A stretch of 64,000 bases of DNA from Prinia subflava (GCF_021018805.1 NC_086248.1:23134922-23198921); one strand, 5' to 3'. Shown: positions 40,651 to 50,165, counted from the first letter of the stretch. A program made the numbers and translations. The notes: a model not told the origin generated them from the letters alone.

Positions 40651-43503
40651 TATTATTTTATGTGCTAGTTACAAAAACTAGCACAGAGCCACCAACCAGA
40701 CTTTTGGAGCCCTTGGTGTTTGAGGTTGCAAGTGCATCCCTGAGGTGATCTTGCCCTGAAGAGCATTGTAACTCACAGAATTATTGACCCAAATGACATT
40801 TAAACTGAGTGGGTGCAGGTCTGTGCTCTGCTGTCATGCCTGTAGAGCCTCGCCTTCAGGCTGCTGTGCTGCACATATCCTGTGGCTGCAGGGTGCCCTC
40901 ACTGTCACAGCAGAGCCTGTGTGCAGCTCCCACACAGCACCAGCATTTCCATCACCTCTGTGACCTTGCCTTTAAAAAGGGCAGCAAGATCATCTCATAT
41001 GAACACCCTTCTTTTCTGACAGTAGAAATTCACACAATTGTTTTCTTTTGAGAACAATGTGTAAGATCTTAAATGATCAAAAAGGAATGTACTTCCCATG
41101 AGTAGGATCCACATAGTATATTATGCCGTGGTTGGAGACCTGTTTGATGCAGTGCATCTAGGGGTTTCCAGCATCTTAGGGTACATAAGATTATCTACAC
41201 CATCCTCTTTTCCTTCATAGTGTTAATAGCAAAGAAAATGGGATTTTAAGTAACAGTTGACAGACTCTGAGTGCCTTTCATTCTGGGATCATAAGATATC
41301 AGCACCTTCCACTGTAAAACAATACCATGTTTTCTTTCTAAAGTCTACATTAGGAAAGTAGAGTTGTTTTTCATTTGTCTAAGTTTATGGGGTTTTATTT
41401 TGCTTAATTTTCAAATATCTTAAAATATATCAGAAGCTAGTTACTGAAATAAATCAGGTATTAGGAAGACTGATCATCTGTGTTTTATAAGCATCCAAAC
41501 TTCAGTTTTGGCAGCAGTAGGAAATAGAAATGTCATTTTGTTGTAGCTCCTTGGCACTTACGATCACAGCATGTCCAATTGCTGGCAGAAAGACAGGCAG
41601 CTGAGAAGCCCTGACACACCATAGTGCAGGCATCCATCATTGTGTCACCTTTTGCTATCGCCTTTTATTAAAAACTAAATTAGAAGACTGACTTAAATGT
41701 TATCAAACTTGGTCAAAAGCTAACCCCTGGCCACCAACCTTGCATGCAAATTTTAAAGCAGAAAGAGCAATTTCTAAGGGTTTCTTAGGATAAAACATGG
41801 AAGGTAGGCTTATAATGAAAAAGTACTACACCTTTTCAGTGACAGAGGTGTGAAGCTTTATTAACAGCTCTATTTATACTATGGGGAAAAAATAGACCTG
41901 AAAAAAAGATGCAGGAAGTTTCAAATAGAAGCTAATATGAGTTTTGTACCTAGGATAACTCTCTATTTCACTCCAGAATTTTTAAAGTTGAAGTTAAAAG
42001 TGGCTGTTAAAATAGACATTCTTTTGATATAAGACAGGGTGAGAGAAAAGATCTAAAGTACCATTTTTTTCAGATTTTCTGGAGCTTACCACGGTATCAT
42101 TTTTGCTATTAATACCTATTCAAAGATGCACAGCTCAGGCACTGAAACCCAAAGCACTTGACTGAATGTGCAGCAGAACATAAACACTGTGTCTCCAGTT
42201 GTTCTCTTTCCTTCTCCCTTAGTTCATGGGAAAAAGAGAGTTAGATCTGCTCAGGCAGCAGACTCTTAGCTCTTAATATACTTGTTCACCTGTTCCAGGC
42301 AGGAGTCTGCAGGCAAAAATAACACTTTAACTTCTAAGACAGTGCCCCTGCCTCTACCACTGATTATAACAGTGACATAAAACTCCATGACCATTATTGT
42401 AAGTCCAATAGTTTGGCCCAGGTAGTTTAATAAAGCAAGTCTGAAAGAAATATAGTTTCATTTGTTTTATTTTATGTATTTCTTTATAGAAAACTGATTG
42501 TGACAAAAAGTAATCACGTTCAGAAACAGTTTCCATCAATCAGTGGTGTCTGATGGGGGTGCATTTTATTACTATTTTTAAAAATAAATAGAAATTTTAC
42601 TATTTAAAAATAATTAAGAGCATTGGAAACTAAAACACTTGTGCTCCTGAATCTTTTCCGATGCTCTGTAAAACCAGTGAGAGAGACAGTGACAGAATGA
42701 ATGCCATCACATCTTCCTTGGCTCTGCGACATCTAACAATGGGAAGAACACAGGTTCTGCAGACTGGTTATTTTCCTTATTCAAGGTGTATTCATATGGT
42801 TACATGTGTGGTCAGTTATGACATTTCACTAACACACTTAGCTAACCACACTTTTACATGCAAAATCATCTGGACCACAGCCTAAGGTTCTGTGCCTTTA
42901 AAATTAAAGCAGAGTAGGGATCACATGTGCCGTGCAGATGACAGCCATTACCCAGCACCAAGAAATCACTTTCATATGCTAGCAATAAAAGTTAATAATA
43001 AAGAACCAAAAAATTATCTTTTCAATAATCTTCTTTCTCCTTCTGATAATCAATTCCATTTTTTTTTGGGGGGGGGGGGCAGGGGTGGGGTGGTGGCAGT
43101 GGGAGTGGAAAACACAAAATTTTATCTACAAAAACTAATCAGAATTTATAGGTACTTCATAGTTTTTCTCAGTCATTGGAAGCACACCAAGTTTAATGAT
43201 CAGTGAAATATTAGTCAAGAGAAAATTTGAAAGACAAAATCCATATTGGACTTTGTTACTCCTATCTCCTCAAATGTAATGCACACACTTTATGTAATAT
43301 AATTAATAGTGATTTCTTCTTCCAAAGGCCCTAATGACAGCAAGAGAGAAGGCATGCTATTGTCAGATCTTATGTTGCTTTAAGTAAATGTTTACTCTAT
43401 AAGCAACTCTAAAAATGGTCTGCTTAAAGGAACAGGCCTCAGAATACTATTTAGTAGCATGTCCTATGTGCAGGTCCTGCCCCTATCTGAAGTGCTACAA
43501 ATC
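40651..43503. other. Stretch with no recognisable gene
   Basis: No recognisable gene. It has a moderately GC-rich stretch at about 40700-40990 and a G-run at 43068-43079. It forms the left flank of the endogenous retrovirus. Confidence 0.5.
43068..43108 (+). repeat. G-rich tract, possible G-quadruplex
   Basis: Twelve consecutive G follow a T run, then CAGGGGTGGGGTGGTGG. Several G-runs of three or more with short loops satisfy the usual sequence rule for a four-stranded G structure. It lies about 400 bp upstream of the retroviral insertion. Whether the two are related is unknown. Confidence 0.6.
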
Positions 43504-43509
43504 AGATAT
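43504..43509 (+). repeat. Target-site duplication, left copy (AGATAT)
   Basis: Six bases immediately before the 5' LTR, identical to 51146-51151. Six base pairs is the duplication length typical of betaretrovirus-like (class II) integrases. Confidence 0.95.
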
Positions 43510-44053
43510 TGTGGCAGTGTGTTAATTTAATCGGTTAGGCTTTCTATACTTTTGTACTTGTTGGGTTCCCTGTATCCCACCCCTCGATGGTTCCTTTGTT
43601 TAACTCACATGACTCCAGCACCTGCCATGCGACACACACGGTTAGCTGCCTGTCATTTCTCCCGCCTTTGTAAACCCCTCCTATTTTTCCCCTGATTAGT
43701 CCAAGCGATGTTCTATTACACCTGTATCCCCTGGCAACCTGCCCCGGTTGGCTGGCCACCCCCTTTGTCCCCCCTCCAAATCCTTTGGACAAAAACCCCC
43801 TGCACCCCTCTCCCCCCGAGCAGTTTCGGGCTGAGGAGGTGTTTGCAATAAACCCTCTGTTCGTCTGAAATTGTTTCCTCCTTTCATTCCACTGCCGTCG
43901 AATCTCCATCGCTCGCATAAGCCCCTGCCAGGCAAAGAACCCACGGGAGTCAGTACTGCTTGCGAGCTTGCAGACTGACCCCATACCACTCTGTCGCTGT
44001 GTCTGGGCCAGCGGTGACAGAGCCCGTTGGCTCTCTGTGAGCACACCGACGCA
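43510..44053 (+). repeat. 5' LTR of the endogenous retrovirus
   Basis: 544 bp, starting TGTGGCAGTG and ending ACCGACGCA. It holds the viral promoter and polyadenylation signal (U3-R-U5). AATAAA lies at 43847-43852. A TATA box is not obvious; the AT-rich CTTTCTATAC at about 43549 and the TCCTATTTTTCC at about 43678 are weak candidates. The minus-strand frames of 138-197 codons that cross it are shadows of C-rich sequence, and the same frame recurs in the 3' LTR. Confidence 0.97.
43847..43852 (+). promoter_or_regulatory. Polyadenylation signal, 5' LTR
   Basis: AATAAA in the LTR after GTTTGC. The copy in the 3' LTR (50939-50944) would be the one used for genomic RNA. Confidence 0.75.
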
Positions 44054-44057
44054 CGTG

Positions 44058-44075
44058 TGGCGCCCACCGTTCGGC
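44058..44075 (+). other. Primer binding site, tRNA-Lys-like
   Basis: TGGCGCCCACCGTTCGGC begins 4 bases after the LTR end. Its first nine bases, and fifteen of eighteen overall, agree with the complement of the 3' end of vertebrate tRNA-Lys (CUU type), judged from memory. No other tRNA that I considered fits better. Lys primers are usual in betaretrovirus-like elements. The four-base gap (CGTG) and three mismatches are slightly unusual. Confidence 0.75.
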
Positions 44076-44710
44076 ACTGGAAAGGGGCTTTCAGCACCTT
44101 TACGGAGCCCACGGGCAGGATTGGTGCGTCTCAGCAAGGAGCTGAGCTCACCTGAAATAATCCCTGGACGTCACATCGGCCCGGGTTTGAGCGCCCTCCG
44201 CGAGGGACCGCTCCCCGGAGAAGAGGAGGGCAGCCATCTCCGCCGCGTCCCCGAAGACGGTCCTTCTCCGGCGGTGGATCTTCTGGAGCAGCTTTGAAGC
44301 ACCACGCCAGGGGTTCGTAAGTAAGCAGACCCCCCTAGTCCGCGGGGCGGGTCAGTGGGAACGGCGTTTCCCTTTCTGGCAGCCTGTGGGGGACAGCACC
44401 CCCCGGGCTGAGGTCGCGCGGCCCCCGGGATTTGGGTTTTTTGGCCCCTGTCCCGGGCTCACCCCCCCCGGCGGTTTTCCGTTCCCTCGGTTGATTTAAA
44501 GCTTTTATTTTTGTGCGCAAGCGCGAGCTTGCACGGCGCGGCTGCCGGCAGGCGCGGGTTTTCGCCGGCCAGCCAGTTTCGGTTTCGCCGCATGCGCTGG
44601 CTTTTTGCAGAGCGGACGGGCGCGTGAAACAGCGGTTTTAAAAAGCGCGGCGGCGGGTTTTTTTTTCGTTGCGTCTTTCGTTTGCTAGCTCCAGAAATCA
44701 CGCAGGCAGA
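44076..44710 (+). other. Retroviral leader (5' untranslated, packaging region)
   Basis: 635 bp of GC- and CpG-rich sequence between the primer site and gag. By analogy with other retroviruses it should hold the packaging signal and the major splice donor. A GTAAGT donor candidate is at 44317-44322. Short inverted phrases, such as around 44250-44290, could form hairpins. No coding frame with a start is convincing. Confidence 0.7.
44317..44322 (+). promoter_or_regulatory. Candidate major splice donor (GTAAGT)
   Basis: A perfect GTAAGT in the leader upstream of gag, where retroviruses place the donor used for env mRNA. A possible acceptor (CTCCTCCAG) ends at 50095, 32 bases before the env-remnant ATG. 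Splicing itself is an inference. Confidence 0.5.
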
Positions 44711-45346
44711 ATGGGTGCTTCTCTGTCTGCTTCCCAGAAAGGAGTGTTTTACAGTTGCGTTGCGTTGTTAGAAGTTAATAAAGTTAAGTTCTCTAAGGAT
44801 TGTTTAAAAAAGCTGGTCCGATGGCTTTTCCTGCACTACCTGACGGCGTCCCCGCTGATGGTACACAGCTCCCGGTTTTGGGAGCTGGCGGAAAAGAAAC
44901 TGTTACAATTAGGTAACGCCGGGGAAAAGAACACACAGAAATTAGCCTTTTTAATTTTGCAATTAAAGACGGCAGCGACGAAAAAGGGAGTGCAGAAAAG
45001 CTCTCAGGAACCCCAGCTAGCCCCGGTTTCCCTTCAACCCAATCCCAGCCCCTCTGCCCCGAGAAAGGGAATTTTGAGGAATGCAGCGACTCAGAGAGTT
45101 GTCCGCCCAGACTCTCCGAAAAATTCCCGGCCCCCGAGCCCCAGTAGCCTGGGACAGACTGCTGGGGACCCCTCGGAAGGCTCTGGCCAAGCTGACCGAG
45201 GACCTTTCCTTCCCCCTGCTTCCCCGAATTTCAAACCCAAGGTTCAGTTTAATGTAAACGCGTCACACTGGCCACAAAATGGCGGCAGTGACCCACCTAA
45301 TGGCGCCCACTCCTCCACGTGGCCGCCACCCTTCCCCATCCCCTGA
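44711..45346 (+). CDS. Gag, matrix part (ends early at a frame break)
   Basis: 211 codons from an ATG in strong context (A at -3, G at +4) to a TGA. The product starts MGASLSAS: Gly2 and Ser6 fit the N-myristoylation rule for retroviral matrix proteins, which lets Gag bind the inner plasma membrane. Residues about 1-95 are a helical, basic matrix-like domain (KKLVRWLFLHYL). Residues 100-211 are Pro/Ser-rich linker, including PSAP in SPSAPRKG, a possible late-domain motif. The capsid part continues in the frame one base back, open from 45301, so this copy cannot make full Gag. The upstream in-frame codons before 44711 have no ATG. Confidence 0.88.
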   Translation: MGASLSASQKGVFYSCVALLEVNKVKFSKDCLKKLVRWLFLHYLTASPLMVHSSRFWELAEKKLLQLGNAGEKNTQKLAFLILQLKTAATKKGVQKSSQEPQLAPVSLQPNPSPSAPRKGILRNAATQRVVRPDSPKNSRPPSPSSLGQTAGDPSEGSGQADRGPFLPPASPNFKPKVQFNVNASHWPQNGGSDPPNGAHSSTWPPPFPIP

Positions 45347-46557
45347 ACCCCTTTCTTCCCTCCAACCCCTTCCTTCCCTCAGCTCCTCCCTCCGCCCCTC
45401 CCATAGCCCCTCCCCAGACCCCTCCCACCTCCCCAAAGGTCCCGCCCACTCACCCTGCCCCTCGACACGCCCCTGAGGCAGGGCCGAGTCCCTCTCCCCA
45501 CCCCGGAAGGACGCCATCTTGCCGGCAATTTTCCCACGCCCTCTCTTCTGGTTCCCACGGTTGGGAACCGGAAGAAATGAGCGAGGGTGAACCAGAGGTC
45601 ACTCTCTCTGCTGCGCCTGTCACCTACCGCAGAACACGTGGTGGTGACACACCAAAACCCAATTGGCATGCTTTTTCCCAAAGCATCATTCGGGATTTAT
45701 GCAAGGCGCACAAGGAATATGGCAGGGAGAGTCCCTACTTCCGTGGCCTCCTCACTGCTGATCTCGCAGGTGTCCATGTTGTTCCAGCAGACCTCCGGCA
45801 GCTTTTCTCTTGCCTGATGAATGGCACAGAGTTTAAGCTCTGGGATGCAGCATTTAAACAGGCCCTGCGAGAAGCAATGCCTCAGTTGCCCTTTCCAGCC
45901 ATCGATGAACAGGGCAATCCCCTCTCTCTTGAGCTGCTTGCTGGTGAAGGTTCCTATGTTTCCCCTGAGTCCCAGGCAGCCTTAATACCCTCAGCAGTCC
46001 TTTCAATTATAAAAAATATAGCCTGCAAGGCTTTCTTTTGTTTGCAGCCAGACGCACCATTACCACCCTATACCACCATTAGGCAGGGACCTTCTGAATC
46101 ATTTGTTGCCTTTGTAGAGCGGCTCACCAGAGCAGTGGAAGTTCAAGTTAAAACAGAAAGTGCACGGGAAGGTATTATAGGGGAGCTTGTTTTCGTTAAT
46201 GCTAACGACCTGTGTAAACAGGCAATTTTGAGTCTTCCCCCAGATCCGCCCCGCACTCTCCAGTCAATGCTCCAGGTGTGCCAGATGAAGGTGCCCTTCC
46301 TTGCCCGGAGGAACCCACCACCACCCTCCCAGGCAACCTTTCCGCCCAAGGCTGTGCGTGCTGCAGAATCATCCCAACAGCCTCGACATCGTCCGCCTCG
46401 GCGGCGACCCTCCTTCGGCAATTGCCCTGGTCGCTGCTTCTTCTGCAATGAGGAAGGACACTGGACTGCCAACTGCCCTAAGAAACCTTTACTACAGCGG
46501 ACTCAAAATACATCTCCAGGAACACCGGTGCCATCCCAGGCACAGCAAAAAAACTGA
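45301..46557 (+). CDS. Gag, linker-capsid-nucleocapsid part (frame -1 to matrix)
   Basis: The frame is open from 45301 with no ATG of its own at the front; it is the continuation of gag after a net -1 change within 45301-45346. It begins with a Pro-rich linker holding PSAPPSAP (45376-45399), two overlapping PSAP motifs of the type that recruit the ESCRT protein Tsg101 for budding. The capsid follows from about 45650 (PNWHAFSQSIIRDLCKAH). The major homology region is at 46078-46140 (IRQGPSESFVAFVERLTRAV: Q, G, E, F, R, L). One CCHC zinc knuckle is at 46435-46476 (C-X2-C-X4-H-X4-C), after a basic stretch. Many betaretroviruses have two knuckles. The TGA stop overlaps the frameshift signal. Confidence 0.9.
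   Translation, partial: WRPLLHVAATLPHPLNPFLPSNPFLPSAPPSAPPIAPPQTPPTSPKVPPTHPAPRHAPEAGPSPSPHPGRTPSCRQFSHALSSGSHGWEPEEMSEGEPEVTLSAAPVTYRRTRGGDTPKPNWHAFSQSIIRDLCKAHKEYGRESPYFRGLLTADLAGVHVVPADLRQLFSCLMNGTEFKLWDAAFKQALREAMPQLPFPAIDEQGNPLSLELLAGEGSYVSPESQAALIPSAVLSIIKNIACKAFFCLQPDAPLPPYTTIRQGPSESFVAFVERLTRAVEVQVKTESAREGIIGELVFVNANDLCKQAILSLPPDPPRTLQSMLQVCQMKVPFLARRNPPPPSQATFPPKAVRAAESSQQPRHRPPRRRPSFGNCPGRCFFCNEEGHWTANCPKKPLLQRTQNTSPGTPVPSQAQQKN
46548..46554 (+). promoter_or_regulatory. Gag-pro ribosomal -1 slippery site (A_AAA_AAC)
   Basis: The heptamer AAAAAAC sits with AAA and AAC as zero-frame codons, directly before the gag TGA (46555-46557). A -1 slip places ribosomes in the frame that is open from 46554 to 50165. 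This is the classic X_XXY_YYZ arrangement. Downstream are two mutually exclusive structures: a GC hairpin (46565-46571 with 46576-46583, one bulge, 10 bases after the site) and a possible pseudoknot (stem 46571-46578/46597-46604; loop 46587-46592 with 46624-46629). Confidence 0.9.
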
Positions 46558-49500
46558 AAGGGGAGCGCGGGTCCACCCAGCGCGACGACCCCAATCGGGT
46601 GGACGGGGCAGGGAACTCCAAAGGGGGTCAATTGGATGGACATTCTACACCAGACTCAAGAACACCTGAACATGATATAGCAAAACCTATTCTCACCACC
46701 TCTTCCTTTTTTGAACCCTACAGGTTGCATCTCACCAAACCATTGTACCTGACGGATAGGGACTTCCATTTTGTGACCATAGACCCAAAGAAGTTACATC
46801 AGTGGCCAATGACCGGCGAAGGTAAGTTCATCATCGTCGGTGATTGCAAATACACTCCGCAGGAGATTGAGGTAGTCCCGGGGACACTTCACAATAGCCC
46901 CAGGGCCCTCATTCTCTGGCTGCGCTGCACTCATCCGCCCACATTTTTACCCGAGGGCCAGGTCATCGCACAAGCAATTCCTTATGGTGACCCAGAACAT
47001 CTTACCTTTACTGTAAATGCTGTACATCACATTTCCACCCGTAAGCCCTTGGTGCGATGTACACTCACTGTGGGAGATGAATCGGTAGATAAAGATCTTG
47101 TTTTTGACACGGGGGCGGATGTCACGCTCATTCCGTCCGCGGAATGGCCGTCGCACTGGCCCCTGGAGGACGTGGACGGGCAGATCCAAGGTGTAGGAGG
47201 GTTCCAATCCACAAAACAGTCGAAAAACGTGGTAAAAATTACGGGGCCAAAAGGACAATTGGCTGCCATCCGTCCTTTTGTTTTAGATTACAAGGAACCC
47301 CTGCTTGGAAGAGACCTCATGGCTCAGTGGGGGGTCACAATCGAAATTCCCGACCCCTCGCAAAATTTTCAGGCAGCGGCTGCTGAGAAGCGCCCGACCC
47401 TCAAACTGAATTGGACGACAGATAAACCAGTCTGGGTTGAGCAGTGGCCGCTAACAAAAGAGAAATTACAGGCGCTTGAGGAGCTCATGGAGGAGCAATT
47501 AGCTAAAGGTCACATCGTGGAGACCAATTCTCCATGGAACTCGCCCGTTTTTGTCATTCGAAAGAGTGACAAAAAACGATGGCGCCTCCTCCACGACCTC
47601 CGCCAAATTAACGAAGTAATTGAAGATATGGGGTCTCTCCAGCCTGGGATGCCTTCCCCAACCATGCTGCCACGAAATTGGAATCTGGCTGTAATTGACA
47701 TAAAAGATCGCTTTTTCCAAATTCCTCTACACCCGGATGATGCCCCGCGTTTCGCATTCTCGGTTCCTTCCATCAACCGGGCGGCCCCGAGGAAGAGGTA
47801 CCACTGGAGAGTGCTACCGCAAGGGTTGAAAGCCTCCCCGGTGATGTGTCAGCAGTACGTCTCTTCCTTGCTGTCCCCTGTGCGCGCAGCCACGGAGGGG
47901 GTTGTCATCCACCACTATATGGATGACATCCTCGTTTGCGCGCCGACCGAAGATGAACTTACGCGAGCGCTTGACCTTGTAACCAATTTGTTAGTTGCTG
48001 CAGGGTTCGAGCTGCAAAAAGATAAGATCCAAATGATGCCACCCTGGAAGTACCTGGGCCTGGAGATTGGTAAGAGGACCATTGTGCCTCAAAAATTGGA
48101 AATTCGGACAAATGTCCGTACCCTTGCAGACGCCCACCAGCTTTGCGGTGCCTTGAATTGGGTAAGGCCCTGGCTAGGTCTGACCACCGAGGATCTAGCC
48201 CCTCTTTTCAATTTATTGAAAGGGGGAGGGGAGCTCAGTTCTCCTAGGGTGCTTACCGCAGAGGCAAAAGCAGTGTTGGAGAAGGTCCAGCAGGCAATGA
48301 CATCACGACAGGCACACAGATGCGATCCCGAGCTTCCCTTTCGGTTCATCATTCTGGGTAAGCTGCCACATCTACATGGGATCATTTTTCAATGGGACAC
48401 GGGTGCAAAAACATCAGCACACAACACCAAGGGCCAAGGCAGAAAGGACCCTCTTCTTATTATAGAGTGGGTCTTTCTCAGCCACCATCGGCCCAAAAGA
48501 ATGACACAGCCACAAGAGCTTATGGCTGAGCTCGTCCGCAAAGCAAGAACGTGGATGAAAGATTTGGCAGGGTGCGACTTCGAATGTATTCACATGCCAA
48601 TTGGATTGTCAACAGGCCAAATGACCAAACCCATGTTGGAACACCTGCTTCAGGAAAATGAAGCACTTCAATTCGCTCTAGATTCCTTTACGGGCCAAAT
48701 TTCAATTCATCGGCCGGCCCACAAACTATTTAATTCAGACGTAACATTTAAATTGGCTTTAAAGAGTGTCCGGAGCAGGAGACCTCTCGATGCAATGACA
48801 GTTTTTACTGACGCGTCCGGAAGTTCTCATAAGTCAGTAATGACTTGGGAGGACCCTGAAACTCGGCAGTGGGAGGCAGATATTAAAGTAGTTGAGGGTT
48901 CACCTCAAATAGCCGAGTTGGCCGCTGTCGTCAGAGCACTTGAGAGATTCTCTGGACCTCTCAATATTGTAACTGACTCCGCATACGTAGCGGGGGTGGT
49001 ATCTAGAGCAGATCAGGCAATTTTACAAGAGGTGTCCAACACAGCTCTGTATGAGCAGCTCTCGAAATTGGTCAAAATTGTCTCCCACCGAGAGCAACCG
49101 TTTTATGTGATGCATACCAGGTCGCACACTGAATTGCCTGGGTTTATTGCTGAGGGTAACAGGAGGGCTGACGCTCTTGCTGCCCCTGTAGCGATAGCCC
49201 CATTGCCTGACGTTTTTGAGCAGGCCAAGCTCAGCCATCAGCTGTTCCATCAGAACGCGCCTAGCTTAGCTAGACGTTTTAACCTCACACGTCAACAAGC
49301 TAAGGCGATTGTCGGCTCGTGTCCTTCCTGTCAGTCCCACGCTGTGCCTACCCTGCATGCCGGGGTCAACCCTCACGGGTTGGAGAGCTGTGAACTCTGG
49401 CAGACAGATGTCACCCACATTCCATCATTTGGGAGACTGAAGTACGTTCACGTCTCTGTCGATACCTTCTCTGGCGCTGTCTATGCCTCTGCGCACGCAG

Positions 49501-50165
49501 GTGAGAGGGCCCAACATGTTATCCAACACTTTGTTCAGGCCTTCTCATTCATGGGCATCCCTAAGGGGATCAAAACAGACAATGGCCCTGCGTACAAATC
49601 CAAGGAATTTGCTGGCTTCCTGCAGCAATGGGGAGTGGAGCACAAGACAGGCATCCCCCACTCCCCCACAGGCCAAGCAATCGTAGAGAGGACACACCAA
49701 GAGATCAAGAGGGTCCTTAAACAACAGCAACAGGTATTAAAGGTGGAACCGCCGGCAATCAGATTGGCCCGAGCCCTTTATGTCATCAATTTTCTAAATT
49801 GTTCCTTTGAAAATCCCAATCCGCCCATTACCACACACTTTGGGTGCAACAAGGAGTGGCAGTTCGACCCCAAGCCCCCAGTGCTGGTGAGATTGCCTGA
49901 GTCAGGGAAGGTGGAGGGTCCATTTGACCTGGTGACGTGGGGGCGTGGGTACGCCTGTGTCCTCACGCCTACCGGGATCAAATGGATACCTGCCAAATGG
50001 GTAAAACCATTCATTAAAAGGAAGAGGGAGCGTGACGACAGCGTCCCGCAGGTGGCTTCGGCGGCATTCCGCCGTCGAAGGCGAGTCTCCTCCAGACCCT
50101 CTCTTCCCATCCTGTGGGAATGGGACCATGACCTGTCCTTTACCTATTTCTGTGACCCAAATTAA
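46554..50165 (+). CDS. Pro-pol polyprotein (dUTPase-like, protease, RT, RNase H, integrase)
   Basis: 1,203 codons after the gag -1 shift, with no internal stop; residues are counted from 46554. Residues about 55-150 resemble a decayed dUTPase (GDCKYTPQEIEVV and GQVIAQAIPY), with no clear catalytic motif. The protease has DTGA at 185 and LLGRD near its end. Reverse transcriptase has catalytic Asp382 and YMDD at 455. RNase H has D753, E788, D808 and D873. Integrase has a zinc-binding H895-X3-H899 and C923-X2-C926, then D952, D1009 and E1045 (D-X35-E), and a C-terminal GPFDLVTWGRGYACV segment. It copies viral RNA into DNA and inserts it into the host genome. Protease and polymerase share one frame, unlike the separate pro and pol frames of typical betaretroviruses, so one ribosomal shift suffices. 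The frame looks functional, but expression needs gag translation. Confidence 0.95.
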   Translation: MKGERGSTQRDDPNRVDGAGNSKGGQLDGHSTPDSRTPEHDIAKPILTTSSFFEPYRLHLTKPLYLTDRDFHFVTIDPKKLHQWPMTGEGKFIIVGDCKYTPQEIEVVPGTLHNSPRALILWLRCTHPPTFLPEGQVIAQAIPYGDPEHLTFTVNAVHHISTRKPLVRCTLTVGDESVDKDLVFDTGADVTLIPSAEWPSHWPLEDVDGQIQGVGGFQSTKQSKNVVKITGPKGQLAAIRPFVLDYKEPLLGRDLMAQWGVTIEIPDPSQNFQAAAAEKRPTLKLNWTTDKPVWVEQWPLTKEKLQALEELMEEQLAKGHIVETNSPWNSPVFVIRKSDKKRWRLLHDLRQINEVIEDMGSLQPGMPSPTMLPRNWNLAVIDIKDRFFQIPLHPDDAPRFAFSVPSINRAAPRKRYHWRVLPQGLKASPVMCQQYVSSLLSPVRAATEGVVIHHYMDDILVCAPTEDELTRALDLVTNLLVAAGFELQKDKIQMMPPWKYLGLEIGKRTIVPQKLEIRTNVRTLADAHQLCGALNWVRPWLGLTTEDLAPLFNLLKGGGELSSPRVLTAEAKAVLEKVQQAMTSRQAHRCDPELPFRFIILGKLPHLHGIIFQWDTGAKTSAHNTKGQGRKDPLLIIEWVFLSHHRPKRMTQPQELMAELVRKARTWMKDLAGCDFECIHMPIGLSTGQMTKPMLEHLLQENEALQFALDSFTGQISIHRPAHKLFNSDVTFKLALKSVRSRRPLDAMTVFTDASGSSHKSVMTWEDPETRQWEADIKVVEGSPQIAELAAVVRALERFSGPLNIVTDSAYVAGVVSRADQAILQEVSNTALYEQLSKLVKIVSHREQPFYVMHTRSHTELPGFIAEGNRRADALAAPVAIAPLPDVFEQAKLSHQLFHQNAPSLARRFNLTRQQAKAIVGSCPSCQSHAVPTLHAGVNPHGLESCELWQTDVTHIPSFGRLKYVHVSVDTFSGAVYASAHAGERAQHVIQHFVQAFSFMGIPKGIKTDNGPAYKSKEFAGFLQQWGVEHKTGIPHSPTGQAIVERTHQEIKRVLKQQQQVLKVEPPAIRLARALYVINFLNCSFENPNPPITTHFGCNKEWQFDPKPPVLVRLPESGKVEGPFDLVTWGRGYACVLTPTGIKWIPAKWVKPFIKRKRERDDSVPQVASAAFRRRRRVSSRPSLPILWEWDHDLSFTYFCDPN

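Noticed and set aside
43544..44137. Minus-strand 197-codon frame over the 5' LTR and its twin at 50636-51136
   Set aside because: Both lie antisense in the LTR copies. The openness follows from C-rich LTR sequence, and no retroviral antisense gene of this type is recognisable.
45263..45681. Minus-strand Arg/Gly-rich frames over gag
   Set aside because: Shadows of the proline-rich gag linker on the opposite strand.
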